Origin: Alcanivoracaceae bacterium
GTDB taxonomy: Bacteria; Pseudomonadota; Gammaproteobacteria; Pseudomonadales; Alcanivoracaceae
Direction of reading: 5' to 3'
Assembly: GCA_002706085.1 (NCBI GenBank)
Contig: PAJO01000031.1
Location: 1-36,180 of the forward strand
DNA: 36,180 bases
The position numbers and the translations under genes were made by a program. The notes under the pieces are model-generated. The model worked only from the letters and a program-made list of their open reading frames with translations, was not told where the DNA came from and ran no database searches. Shown piece by piece: positions 17,338 to 26,700 of the stretch. Positions within the stretch are counted from its first letter, which is position 1; each line of letters begins with the position of its first letter.

Positions 17338-17732
17338 TTGGCTCTCCACAAAAGACGTGCCCGAACGGGCCATTTATTATTCAAAGGCTACCTACCCTTT
17401 GAGCTAGGCAGATATTTGCCCAAAAAAGGTGGCATAATCGTACCAACATTTTGAAACATTACCGTACAACAAGTTCTCAAATCTGCCGTCAATTTACATA
17501 TATACACATAAACAAACGGTTCCGTTTCATAACAGCTAATCCCTTTGTACTAGGCGTATAGGCTGGGCCAGGAAGAAAACCAAGAAAGGAAACAATCGAG
17601 ACTTATATGTAACCCATGCACAGGTGTGCGCAGCTTCAGATCACAAGGGGAAGGCAAAAAAGCCGGCGGGGAGAGACAAAACAAGAAAGGGGCCGAGCCA
17701 CCCATCGGGGGCCCGACCCTGCACATCCTGAA
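17338..17732. other. Intergenic region between units B and C
   Basis: These 395 AT-richer bases hold no gene. They should contain the unit B promoter. A minus-strand TTGACG (17490-17495) is the best -35-like sequence, but no good -10 sits at the right distance. Near 17690-17730, minus-strand GGGCC...GGCCC followed by a T-rich stretch is a weak candidate terminator for unit C. Confidence 0.4.
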
Positions 17733-19088
17733 TCAGAATTTCAGCGTGATAGAACCCGTCAAGACATGGGCTTCACCGTCCGCCGTCACTACTTCATAGG
17801 GATTGGTATAGCCGGCACGGGTGGTGGTGAGTTCAAAGTCTCGCTCTTCCAGCTGCTGGAACTGGTACCCCACATCCAGGCGCAACGGCCAGGCCAGTAC
17901 CGGCGGCGAGTGGATCGTCCAGGCAGCACCCAGCCCCAGCACCAGCTTGTCACTGTCCAGGTAATTCACATCCGGTGTCTGAATCGACTCCAGGGGGGAT
18001 GGCTGCCACGCCGCTCCGGCCGACAGGCTGAGACTGTCATTAAGCTGCCACTCCAGGCCGACCCGCGGCACGAGGATGTTCTTGAGCTCAACCTGGGCCT
18101 GATCCTTGATGGTGTCCCGGTCCAGTTTTTCTTCCAGGTCTTGCCAATTCTGCTGTTCCACTGCCAGCGCCACCCGTACCCCATCGCTCAGGCGATACAG
18201 CAACCCCAGGCTCCAGATATCCGGCTGGTAGGAATCCAGCGTATCGATCAGCAGGGTTATGCCAGGGTCGACCACGGTGCCGGGAATGGTGATCGTGGAT
18301 TCCACCGATGTGCGGGCCTGGGTATGGCCACGAAACGCCAGCGCGGTTTCCACATTGCCCAGAAAGCCGCAGCGATCATTATTGCCGCAAAACACTTTCC
18401 CCCACTCGAAGTTCACCGAAATAACCGGACGGATCACCGGCTTGGCACTGACATCCAGCTGTTCGTAGCTTGTATTGCCGCCCAAATCGGTGCTGGCCAC
18501 CAAGGTCGCTTCAGAGCGTAGCGACACATGGGCCGACGCCCCACCCGTAATCCCGTTGAACAGCTCGGTCGCCCCGCCGATGTTGAGAAACAGCGGCTGA
18601 CGGCCATAGTTCATGAACTGCCCGGCATCGTGGGTCTGGGACGTAAACGCCAGCATCTCTTCGCCATACTTCTCTATCCCGGCGATAAAACCAAAATACA
18701 ATGGATGGTGATACCGGGTGAGGTCCGACAGGTCGGTTTTCATGGCAATCACCACCTGCTGCGACGGGGTGTCATTGAGCACATCTCCGTCCCTCACCAC
18801 CGGCACCCCGCCGCTAGCCGTACCCTGGCTTGCTGCCCGCAATTCCTGATCGCCGTGCAGCAGCCCCACGGTCAACTCCCCGCGGGGGTCACGGGTCAGG
18901 TAGGCCGGGTTGTAATACAGCGCCGATGCCTGGGTGTTGAACAACGACAGTCCCTGTGCGGACCCCACATCCGTGGGCAACAGGCCATAGGTACTGGCGG
19001 TATTGCCCATGGCCCCGTAGGCCTGGGCCGACAAGGCGGCCGTCAGCACCGCACTGGCCATCCAGCGGCAGGGGGAAAACAAAGTCAT
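17733..19088 (-). CDS. FadL-family outer-membrane channel (unit C)
   Basis: The 451-residue protein starts at MTLFSPCRWMASAVLTAAL, with GGAG six bases upstream, and the signal peptide ends near AQAYG. The mature start AMGNTASTYGLLPTDVGSAQ and many later blocks are nearly the same as in unit A, so A and C are the closer pair. NPA is in SALYYNPAYL, the conserved cysteines in FCGNNDRCGFL, and the end is SITLKF. Unlike units A and B, this channel gene lies downstream of its lipoprotein gene, after a 69-base gap. The function, uptake of a hydrophobic substrate, is inferred from the family. Confidence 0.9.
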   Translation of the reverse strand: MTLFSPCRWMASAVLTAALSAQAYGAMGNTASTYGLLPTDVGSAQGLSLFNTQASALYYNPAYLTRDPRGELTVGLLHGDQELRAASQGTASGGVPVVRDGDVLNDTPSQQVVIAMKTDLSDLTRYHHPLYFGFIAGIEKYGEEMLAFTSQTHDAGQFMNYGRQPLFLNIGGATELFNGITGGASAHVSLRSEATLVASTDLGGNTSYEQLDVSAKPVIRPVISVNFEWGKVFCGNNDRCGFLGNVETALAFRGHTQARTSVESTITIPGTVVDPGITLLIDTLDSYQPDIWSLGLLYRLSDGVRVALAVEQQNWQDLEEKLDRDTIKDQAQVELKNILVPRVGLEWQLNDSLSLSAGAAWQPSPLESIQTPDVNYLDSDKLVLGLGAAWTIHSPPVLAWPLRLDVGYQFQQLEERDFELTTTRAGYTNPYEVVTADGEAHVLTGSITLKF

Positions 19089-19157
19089 ACGATTCTCCAT
19101 GATGCTTGGCACAAGGGAGCATCACCCCCGCACCGTGTTATCTACCCTGGCGGGCAG

Positions 19158-22100
19158 TCAGGGCTTGATCGGCTCACTGAGGTAATTGAGGACGGTGCCG
19201 GCTGCCGGGATTTGCATGTGAATGGCATCGGTTCCCACCACCAGATCCGCCACCAACCCACCCAGGTACACGTCGACGGGCAAGGCCGCCGTGCTGAGCT
19301 GACGAATTTCCAGTCGCCCGTCATCCAGAAAAGACACCTCACCCGCCAGCTCCAGTGTCAACGGATAACTGTGCAGGTTGTGGGTGAAGCTCTGCTCCGC
19401 CCCACTGAGAATGGCCACGGGCTCCAGTTGCGGCGCATCCAGATACAACGTCAGACGAGTGACAAACTCAGCCCCGTTGGCACCGTCCACAATCCAGCCG
19501 CGGGCACGGCCATCCTCGCCTTGCGCGCAAGGGGTGCTGGCCGCCGGGTCGGCATTACAGCCATAACGAATACGCATCAACTGCGGCCCGGTCGGGGCCG
19601 GTAGCACGGCGTTGGTCAGCTGCTTGGCGATATCGGTCAGGATCGGATACACCGTGGTGCCGCTGGTCACCAGCCGGGTCGGGTTGATATAGGCCAACAC
19701 ACCGCCTTGCTGCTTTACGGTGTCGGGGATCAACGGATCATCCCCGAACCGGTCCGCCACGGCCTCACTGCTCAGGTACCCCACAATCTCGGCTTCCAGG
19801 TTGCCGGAAAGATAGAGGTACTGGTGGTCCGGGCAGGGGGCCTGGGGCATGTCGGTATAGAGCGGGGAATACTGCTGCTCCAACGCCGGGAACGCCGACA
19901 GATCCGGCACTTCGTATTGATCACTGGGGCAACCGATATCGAAATCGGCAATCAGCTGACCTTCCGCTGCCGGCGACGCTTTCTCGAGCAACGCCGTATT
20001 GGACAGGGCGCTGTTCTGTTGCGAAGGGGAAGCCTCGCTGTCTTCGCGAAGCAGATTGGCGTTCACATCGGCCGCAGGAAGATTGCGCAGGGCCTGCAGC
20101 ACATCGCCAACCGGTTCACTGGCACGAAAATACACTTGCAGCGGAGCGCCGCCATCTTCTGCAGCCGGGAAAAGATTGGCGCTGGGGTACAGCAACCGGG
20201 TTTGTAGCGGCAACCCGCGAACATCACAGATGGCATCCACGCCACAGGCCGGGTTGCTTAACACCGACATCAGCGTGTAGCGGTACAGGGCCCCAGGCTG
20301 CAACGCCTGCTGCGGCGTAAAGACCAGCTGGTTCCCCCTCACCTGCCGCTCACCTTGCAGCGGCGCCCCCTGGGCTGTCCCAGCGGCATTAACGGCTTGC
20401 AGCACCACCGTATCGGCAGTCACCGAGGCCGCATCAATTTGCTGGGAAAAGGTCACACGTATGGCCCGGTTAACCGGCAAGCGTGCCAGCGGCAGATGAT
20501 CATCTTCCACCACAGCCCCCGCGCCCTCCGGTGCCGTTTCCGTGCCATCTCGCCCCCCCAGGCAACGCCCGGCGCTATCTGCGGCGAGATTGCGCTCCAC
20601 GGTGTTACAGGGAAAACCCGGGTAGGTCGATAGCACCAGCGGTGCCCGCGGCACCGCAGGATCAAACCCCGGCAGCTGGAATGTGAGGGTTTCGGCCAGC
20701 GCTCCGTTGCCGGCAATGTCTGTGACCGTATCGGTAAAAGCCACGGTGTACGGAACGCCATATTCCAGCGGCGCCAGCGGTTTCAGCACCAGCGCGGCCC
20801 CGTCCAGATGCCAGCCAAACGGCACCGGGGTCCCCCCCTGGGTTAGCGTCACATTGTCGGTAACAGCACCGTCCACCACGATACTGGCCGGGTCCAACGG
20901 CTCGTTGAAATTGAGCACAACAGGGTCACCAGGGCGCTGCTGGGCATCGGCCTTACCCGGTTGCCAGGCTTGCAGCGCGGGGGCAGTCAGGTCCTGACCT
21001 GGCGCAGGGGCACTGGTCTGATCCGGATAGGATGCCATCCGGAAACTGAGCACCCCATAAGCGGTTTCTGCCCCCAGCACCCGTGGCTCGACAATACCGA
21101 TGGCATCGGTAACCAACTGGCCGGTGTCCGGATTCACCAGGGCGGTACCGACCAGCTCTACCTGCACCAACTGCTGGGTAAATGCCCCATTGGCACGCGA
21201 ATCTTCCATGGCAAAAGCCACATCAATACTCAAACGCAAATGTTTGGGCGCAGTGTCGCTATCACTGTAGGGGTTAGGGATCAGGTAGCCGGTGGCATCG
21301 GACAGGAACGTCACGGTGACCTCCCCGGAATCAAACCCTGCGTCTACCTGACCACCAATCATGACCTTGAGCGGTTCGCCCTTGAGCAAAGATCCCCGGG
21401 CAATCCGCAACGGGGTGACCTGGGGAAAATTTGGGGCATAGGCCAGCTCGGCAAAGACATCACCGGATTGTCGCGACACTGTGGTATCACCCAGCAACCG
21501 GGCAATCACCGGTACGCAGTTGATCGCCTGCCCGGTCAGCATGGAAGTGCTGGATGGGGACGGCTCAGCGCAATCATTGGCCGCACTGGCCTGCAACGCC
21601 ATGGTCGCTCGGGGGGTGCTGTCTTTTGCCACCCAGGAGAAAGATTGCGATGCGTCCAGGCCGTCCCCGGTGATGCCCTTTAACGAGGGAGAGATTTCCA
21701 GAACGTAGGATTGCCCGGGCACCAGATCCTCGCGGGGGTCCACCACCAGCCCCGCCCCCTTGACCCACAGAGCGGCAGGCACCAGCTGCCCCTGACTGAC
21801 CAACCGGACACTGGCACCGTAGTGCGCGGAATCCGGCTCCAGTGGTTGATTAAAACGAACCTTCAGGGTGGAAAAGTCCAGCAGCGGAAAATTATCGGCC
21901 GGGTTGACCTGTGTAATCGCCAGCGACGCACCCGCCACCTGATCACTCAGCGCCCCCTGCTCGGCCAGGCGGGTATGAAAGGACAGGCTCCCGTTTGGCA
22001 ACGTCACCGCACTGCCATCCACAACAAGCTGATGGAACACCAACGAATAGGTCGTTGCCGTTTTCAGCGGGCCATCGGCGGGCTGCAATACCACCCCGCG

Positions 22101-22466
22101 CCCATTGCCAGCAGCCACAGGGGCCGCCAGCGATACACTGGCCACCGCATCACTGCTGCTACAACGGGCGGCCCCCTTGGCACACTCATAAAGACTGAAC
22201 TGGCCAGGCTCGGCAGACAGCACATCGGAAAAACGCAGGACCACAGGTGTATGAGGAGAGACCGCCTGCTGGCCATCGTAGGGATAGCTGTAATGCAGCC
22301 CCGACGGACCACTGAGATCTACCGTCGGCTCACTGCCCTCGCCACCGCAAGCCGACACCAGCATGGCCACGCACACACACAACATGGCTCGGCATACCGA
22401 CAGACAATCTAGGACGAATAGAGGGTGGATCAGCCTTCGTGTCAGAAGCTGTGTTGTTGTTGGCAT
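19158..22466 (-). CDS. Large Ig-like surface lipoprotein (unit C)
   Basis: The start was set at MPTTTQLLTRRL, which has GGAG seven bases upstream, giving 1,102 residues. The long signal ends in the lipobox LVSACGG. The first Ig-like domain begins LHYSYPYDGQQAVSPHTP, close to unit B, while the beta domain (NPYSDSDTAPKHL, FDSGEVTVTFLSDATGY) is close to unit A. The TYPGFPC motif is present. The calcium-loop-like sequence is degenerate here (ADVNANLLREDSEA). The C-terminal domain keeps HNLHSYPLTLELAG and ends NYLSEPIKP. It is the first gene of its pair, upstream of the FadL-type gene. A shorter start inside the signal (MLCVCVAMLVSAC) is possible. Confidence 0.85.
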   Translation of the reverse strand: MPTTTQLLTRRLIHPLFVLDCLSVCRAMLCVCVAMLVSACGGEGSEPTVDLSGPSGLHYSYPYDGQQAVSPHTPVVLRFSDVLSAEPGQFSLYECAKGAARCSSSDAVASVSLAAPVAAGNGRGVVLQPADGPLKTATTYSLVFHQLVVDGSAVTLPNGSLSFHTRLAEQGALSDQVAGASLAITQVNPADNFPLLDFSTLKVRFNQPLEPDSAHYGASVRLVSQGQLVPAALWVKGAGLVVDPREDLVPGQSYVLEISPSLKGITGDGLDASQSFSWVAKDSTPRATMALQASAANDCAEPSPSSTSMLTGQAINCVPVIARLLGDTTVSRQSGDVFAELAYAPNFPQVTPLRIARGSLLKGEPLKVMIGGQVDAGFDSGEVTVTFLSDATGYLIPNPYSDSDTAPKHLRLSIDVAFAMEDSRANGAFTQQLVQVELVGTALVNPDTGQLVTDAIGIVEPRVLGAETAYGVLSFRMASYPDQTSAPAPGQDLTAPALQAWQPGKADAQQRPGDPVVLNFNEPLDPASIVVDGAVTDNVTLTQGGTPVPFGWHLDGAALVLKPLAPLEYGVPYTVAFTDTVTDIAGNGALAETLTFQLPGFDPAVPRAPLVLSTYPGFPCNTVERNLAADSAGRCLGGRDGTETAPEGAGAVVEDDHLPLARLPVNRAIRVTFSQQIDAASVTADTVVLQAVNAAGTAQGAPLQGERQVRGNQLVFTPQQALQPGALYRYTLMSVLSNPACGVDAICDVRGLPLQTRLLYPSANLFPAAEDGGAPLQVYFRASEPVGDVLQALRNLPAADVNANLLREDSEASPSQQNSALSNTALLEKASPAAEGQLIADFDIGCPSDQYEVPDLSAFPALEQQYSPLYTDMPQAPCPDHQYLYLSGNLEAEIVGYLSSEAVADRFGDDPLIPDTVKQQGGVLAYINPTRLVTSGTTVYPILTDIAKQLTNAVLPAPTGPQLMRIRYGCNADPAASTPCAQGEDGRARGWIVDGANGAEFVTRLTLYLDAPQLEPVAILSGAEQSFTHNLHSYPLTLELAGEVSFLDDGRLEIRQLSTAALPVDVYLGGLVADLVVGTDAIHMQIPAAGTVLNYLSEPIKP

Positions 22467-22696
22467 GTGCTTCTCCGTACTCCTGCCCATTGACCCGGGA
22501 AATGGCGGGCCATGCCGCCAGCACCTCGCCACGGCAAAAGCGCAAGGTAACAAGGCAGGAACGGAGAAAAACGACAGCGGAATCACAGTCCGCCAAAATG
22601 ACAAAAATCAGGGCACTATTAACAAAAGACAGCAGCAAAAAGGAGACAACAAAAAGAACAAAAGCAGGTGCAACAAGAGATGGACAAAACGCGCCG

Positions 22697-24271
22697 TTAG
22701 CGCCTGCGTGTCAGCAACACCACTGGCAGCAACCCCAGTAGCACCAGGGTCAACGACGGCGCCGCGGCCCGCTCCCATTCCCCTTCGGCTGTGAGCTCAT
22801 AAATCCGCACCGCCAAGGTATCCCAGCCAAAGGGTCGCAACAGCAGAGTGGCAGGCATTTCCTTCATGACATCGATGCCGACCAGCAACAAGGCCGTCAA
22901 CAGACCCGGCAGCATCATGGGCAGGTAGACTCGCTGTCCCACTTCAGTCGACGACGCCCCCAAGGTCCGGGCCGCGTCCACCAAACCTGGGCGCACTTGC
23001 TGCAAGGCATTTTCCACCGGGCCAAAGGCCACTGCCATGAAGCGCACCACGTAGGCCAACACCAACGCCGCCAGGCCACCGACCAGCGCCACCGGCAGCC
23101 CCCAGGCATTGAGGCGCGACTCCACCGCACTGAAACTCACCATGATCCCTACCGCCAACACCGACCCCGGCAGCGCGTAGCCCAAGGTGGCCAGCTGAGC
23201 CGCCACCGAAACCCCCGCTGACGACTGATGCCGCTTCACCCACGCCAGCCAGCTGGCCAGCACCAGCACCAACCCGGCGGACATGGCCCCCAACAGGAAG
23301 GTACGCCAGACCAGATTCAGGAAGCGCGCATCAACCCCGTCCAGGCGGGTCTCCACCACCCAATACAGCAATCGGGAGACCGGCAACACAAACGCCATGA
23401 ACAGGACCGCAAAGGCCAGCAACGTAATCAGCCAGGCACCCCGGGGGCGCACCCGCATCACCTTGCGTCCACCCAACTCACTGAAGCGCGCACGGCGGCG
23501 GCCGCGCCGCTCCAGCCACAGCGCCACCAATACGAACAGCAACAACAGCGAAGCCAGCTGTGCTGCCGCCTGCAGGTTGAACAGGCCGTACCAGCTTTTG
23601 TAGATCGCGGTGGTAAAGGTGTCGAAATTGAATACGGACACCGCCCCAAAGTCCGCCAGGGTTTCCATCAAGGCCAGCGCCAGGCCGGCCGCGATGCCGG
23701 GACGCGCCATGGGCAGCGCCACCTTGTAGAACGCCCGCACCGGGCCATCGCCCAGAATACGCGCCTGCTCCAGCACCGCCCGCCCCTGGGCCTGAAAGGC
23801 CAGCCGCGCCAACATGTACACATAGGGATAGAGCACCAGCGACAAGGTGACGACCACCCATAGCGGGTGGCGGGCGCTGAAACCGGGGAAATCGCTCCAC
23901 CAGTGGCGGAGCTGGGTCTGGATCGGCCCGGCATAGTCGAGCAGATCGACCATCACAAACGCCAGCACATAGGCCGGCATGGCCATGGGCAAAAACAGGG
24001 CCCACTCCAGCCAGCGACGCCCGGGGAAATCCAGGGTGGCCACACACCAGGCCAGCGACACACCCAGCAGCAAGACCCCGACGGTGACTCCCACCATCAG
24101 AAACAGGGTGTTCCCCACCAGCCGCCACAGCACGGTATCCAGCAAATGCTGCCAGGTTTCCCATTGCTGTTGGTGCCAGGCACTCAGCAGTACCAGTATC
24201 GGCACCAGTACCAGCAGGGCCAGCGCTGCTGCGCTGGCCCCACTGGCACTGCGTAATCCCCGACGGGGCAT
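22697..24271 (-). CDS. Ferric-iron ABC transporter permease (FbpB/SfuB-like)
   Basis: The inner-membrane permease has 524 residues and two fused BPD_transp_1 domains, with about twelve hydrophobic segments. Each half has the cytoplasmic loop that contacts the ATPase: EQARILGDGPVRAFYKVALP in the first half and DAARTLGASSTEVGQRVYLP in the second. It moves Fe(III) delivered by the binding protein encoded 25 bases upstream. No ATPase gene is adjacent, so an unlinked FbpC-type ATPase is needed. In P. aeruginosa, as I recall, the same two genes follow gcvT directly; here 15 kb of FadL/lipoprotein genes lie between. Start MPRRGLRSASG has only a weak ribosome binding site. Confidence 0.9.
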   Translation of the reverse strand: MPRRGLRSASGASAAALALLVLVPILVLLSAWHQQQWETWQHLLDTVLWRLVGNTLFLMVGVTVGVLLLGVSLAWCVATLDFPGRRWLEWALFLPMAMPAYVLAFVMVDLLDYAGPIQTQLRHWWSDFPGFSARHPLWVVVTLSLVLYPYVYMLARLAFQAQGRAVLEQARILGDGPVRAFYKVALPMARPGIAAGLALALMETLADFGAVSVFNFDTFTTAIYKSWYGLFNLQAAAQLASLLLLFVLVALWLERRGRRRARFSELGGRKVMRVRPRGAWLITLLAFAVLFMAFVLPVSRLLYWVVETRLDGVDARFLNLVWRTFLLGAMSAGLVLVLASWLAWVKRHQSSAGVSVAAQLATLGYALPGSVLAVGIMVSFSAVESRLNAWGLPVALVGGLAALVLAYVVRFMAVAFGPVENALQQVRPGLVDAARTLGASSTEVGQRVYLPMMLPGLLTALLLVGIDVMKEMPATLLLRPFGWDTLAVRIYELTAEGEWERAAAPSLTLVLLGLLPVVLLTRRR

Positions 24272-24296
24272 ATCAGGCGTTTCTCAACAGCATGAA

Positions 24297-25307
24297 TCAG
24301 CGATACCCGGCCCGGTCCATCAACTTGACGGCATCAACCTGCAGTTCACCGGCCACGCTCACGTTCAGGTCATCACTCTTGAAATCACCCCAGGAGGCCA
24401 CTTCGTCGGCAGGCTTCACTGCCGAGTTCACCGGGTATTCCAGGTTACGGTCCGCCAGCAGGCTCTGGGCGGCCGGCTGGGTCATCCACTCCAGCAAGGC
24501 CTTGGCCTGTTCCGGATGCGGTGCGTGTTGGGTGATCGCCGCCCCGGAAATATTGATGTGCACGCCACTGCTGTCCTGGTTGGCCCAGAACAGGGCCAGC
24601 GGCAGCTGCGGGTTATCCCGTTTCATGCGGCCATAATAGTAGGTGTTCACGATCCCCACATCACACTGACCCGCAACGATGGCTTCCATCAGCGCGGTAT
24701 CGTTGGAGAACACATCCGTGGCCAGATTGCCCACCCATCCGCGCACGATTTCCTCGGTCTTTTCTTCACCAAGACGCTTGATCATGGTGGCGACCAGAGA
24801 CTGGTTGTAGACCTTCTTGGAGGTACGTAGACACAGACGGCCCTTCCACTTCGGATCAGCCAGATCTTCATAGGATGACAGTGTGGCCGGATCAACCCGG
24901 TCGCGAGAATAGACGATGGTGCGGGCACGCACGGTCAGACCGAACCAGCGCTTGTCCGGGTCGGTGAGCGCAGTGGGCACATTGGCATTAAGTACCACCG
25001 ACTCCACCGGCTGAAGCAAATCCTTGTTGGCCGCATTCCAGAGATTGCCTGCGTCCACCGTAATGAACAGGTCAGCAGGAGTGCGCTCACCTTCCGCCTG
25101 CAACCGGGCGGTCAAGGCAGCAGCGTTATCCGTAATATACCGGATCTGCACACCGGTGGATTCGGTATAGGCATCAAACACCGGCTTGATCAGATGATCA
25201 TTACGGGAGGTGTACACCACCAGCTCGTTTTGCTCGGCCGGTTCCGAGCAGCCCCACAGGCCGCCCGCCATGACCAGAGCTCCGGCCAGTAAACCCAGGA
25301 TACGCAT
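24297..25307 (-). CDS. Ferric-iron ABC transporter substrate-binding lipoprotein
   Basis: The protein has 336 residues from MRILGLLAGALVMAGG, with GGAG eight bases upstream. The signal ends in lipobox LWGC, so it is probably tethered to a membrane, unlike soluble periplasmic FbpA. Family features are LVVYTSRNDHLIKPVF at the mature N-terminus, ADLFITVDAGNLW, and the iron-binding tyrosines in VGIVNTYYYGR. It is the first gene of the pair, and a Fur-like sequence lies upstream. A related substrate such as another ferric complex is possible. Confidence 0.92.
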   Translation of the reverse strand: MRILGLLAGALVMAGGLWGCSEPAEQNELVVYTSRNDHLIKPVFDAYTESTGVQIRYITDNAAALTARLQAEGERTPADLFITVDAGNLWNAANKDLLQPVESVVLNANVPTALTDPDKRWFGLTVRARTIVYSRDRVDPATLSSYEDLADPKWKGRLCLRTSKKVYNQSLVATMIKRLGEEKTEEIVRGWVGNLATDVFSNDTALMEAIVAGQCDVGIVNTYYYGRMKRDNPQLPLALFWANQDSSGVHINISGAAITQHAPHPEQAKALLEWMTQPAAQSLLADRNLEYPVNSAVKPADEVASWGDFKSDDLNVSVAGELQVDAVKLMDRAGYR

Positions 25308-25329
25308 ATCCAAAACTCCATCTCTCAAA

Positions 25330-25347
25330 CAGGAATGATTCTTAATT
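25330..25347 (-). promoter_or_regulatory. Possible Fur-binding site
   Basis: Minus-strand AATTAAGAATCATTCCTG, 23 bases before the binding-protein start, has a GAATCATTC palindromic core like part of a Fur box. The match to the full consensus is only partial, but the location in front of an iron-uptake gene makes it plausible. Confidence 0.35.
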
Positions 25348-25394
25348 GGGCGCCAGTATGGCAGGTCTGCCCCGCGACCTCTAGTCGCACTGCG

Positions 25395-26639
25395 TTAACG
25401 CATGCGGTGACGGGGTGGTTGCGCCTGCCGCGGCAGATCCCCGCCCCGCCCCAATGCCTGACCGATAAAAAAACGTTTCACGGGGCCCGCCTGATTCACC
25501 CAACGCATACCCGTATTGCGCAGCCAGCGCAGCGGCATTGCCCGCTGCTCGAATAGCTGCTGAAACCCGCGCATGGCATTTTGCATGACCAGGTTTTCAC
25601 CACGGCGACGGCGCTGGTAGCGCGACAGGGCATGCGGGTCCGCACACGGGCGCCCGGCCTTCGCCGCTGCCGCCACTTCCTCAGCCAGCACAGCGGCGTC
25701 AAGCAAGCCCAGATTGACGCCCTGCCCGGCGAGCGGATGAATCACATGAGCCGCATCGCCAATCAACGCCAACCCGGTAGCCACATAGCTGCTGGCATGG
25801 CGCTCCTGGACAGGAAACACCGCACGCTCCCCCAGCAAGCTCACCTCGCCCAGCGCGTCACCGACCGCCGCCTGCAGATGGGCAGCAAACAGACCCGGTT
25901 CCGCTGCATTCAGTTCCGCAATTCGCTGCGGCCAACCCGACCAGACAATGGAACACTGCCGCTGATCACCCGGCGAAGCCAACGAGAACAACGGCAACAG
26001 GGCCAACGGGCCTGACTCCATGAAAACCTGCCGCGCACAACCGCCATGGGGTTGTGCCGTGGTAATCGTGGCCACCAGGGCATGGTGTCCGGTGTCTCGA
26101 GCCCCCCCACTGATTCCTGCCCACTCACGGACCCGCGAACGGGCGCCATCGGCCCCCACCAGCAAATCAGCCTCGAGCACATCACCACCACACTGAACCC
26201 GCCACCGCTGCCCCTCGCGACGCGCCCCTTCCACCGACACGCCACAGCGCCACTCCAGCGAAGGCAACGACGCCGCCCGGTCATACAGGGCCGCCGTCAG
26301 GTGGCCGTTTTCCAGCAGCCACCCCAGGCTATCGACCCCGGCATCCACGGCGTTGAAACTGACCTCACCGGTGCCATCCTGATCCCAGACCTGCATGGCA
26401 TCATAGGGCTGTACCCGCGACAGATTCAGGCAATCCCAGACCCCACTGTTGCGCAGCAGCCAGTAGCTGGCTTCGGTCAAGGTAGAGACCCGCAATTGCG
26501 CCGCCCCTTCCGGCATGACCGGCGCTGGCCCACCATCCAGCACCGTCACCCGCAGCCCCTCAGCCGCCAGCAGCACCGCCAGCAACCCCCCGGTCATACC
26601 ACCACCGACGATAATGATGTGTTGTTCGCTAACGCCCAT
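25395..26639 (-). CDS. ubiI: FAD-dependent ubiquinone-biosynthesis hydroxylase (UbiI/VisC-like)
   Basis: This 414-residue flavoprotein monooxygenase hydroxylates the ring of a polyprenylphenol intermediate in ubiquinone synthesis, probably at C5. The N-terminal dinucleotide-binding motif is IIIVGGGMTGGLLAVLLA. DLLVGADGARSRVRE is the mid-chain DG motif, and LIGDAAHVIHPLAGQGVNLG the second FAD motif. The start MGVSEQHIIIV has AAGGA upstream. It is the last gene of the probable operon ygfB-pepP-ubiH-ubiI and is separated from ubiH by a composite heptad repeat. The position rather than a unique motif suggests UbiI; another UbiH/UbiF-family activity is possible. Confidence 0.88.
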   Translation of the reverse strand: MGVSEQHIIIVGGGMTGGLLAVLLAAEGLRVTVLDGGPAPVMPEGAAQLRVSTLTEASYWLLRNSGVWDCLNLSRVQPYDAMQVWDQDGTGEVSFNAVDAGVDSLGWLLENGHLTAALYDRAASLPSLEWRCGVSVEGARREGQRWRVQCGGDVLEADLLVGADGARSRVREWAGISGGARDTGHHALVATITTAQPHGGCARQVFMESGPLALLPLFSLASPGDQRQCSIVWSGWPQRIAELNAAEPGLFAAHLQAAVGDALGEVSLLGERAVFPVQERHASSYVATGLALIGDAAHVIHPLAGQGVNLGLLDAAVLAEEVAAAAKAGRPCADPHALSRYQRRRRGENLVMQNAMRGFQQLFEQRAMPLRWLRNTGMRWVNQAGPVKRFFIGQALGRGGDLPRQAQPPRHRMR

Positions 26640-26700
26640 CACAGGTCCTTTCCGGAGGGCGAAAATGAGCGCAAGCCCATCTCCACCATTCAATGCCATG

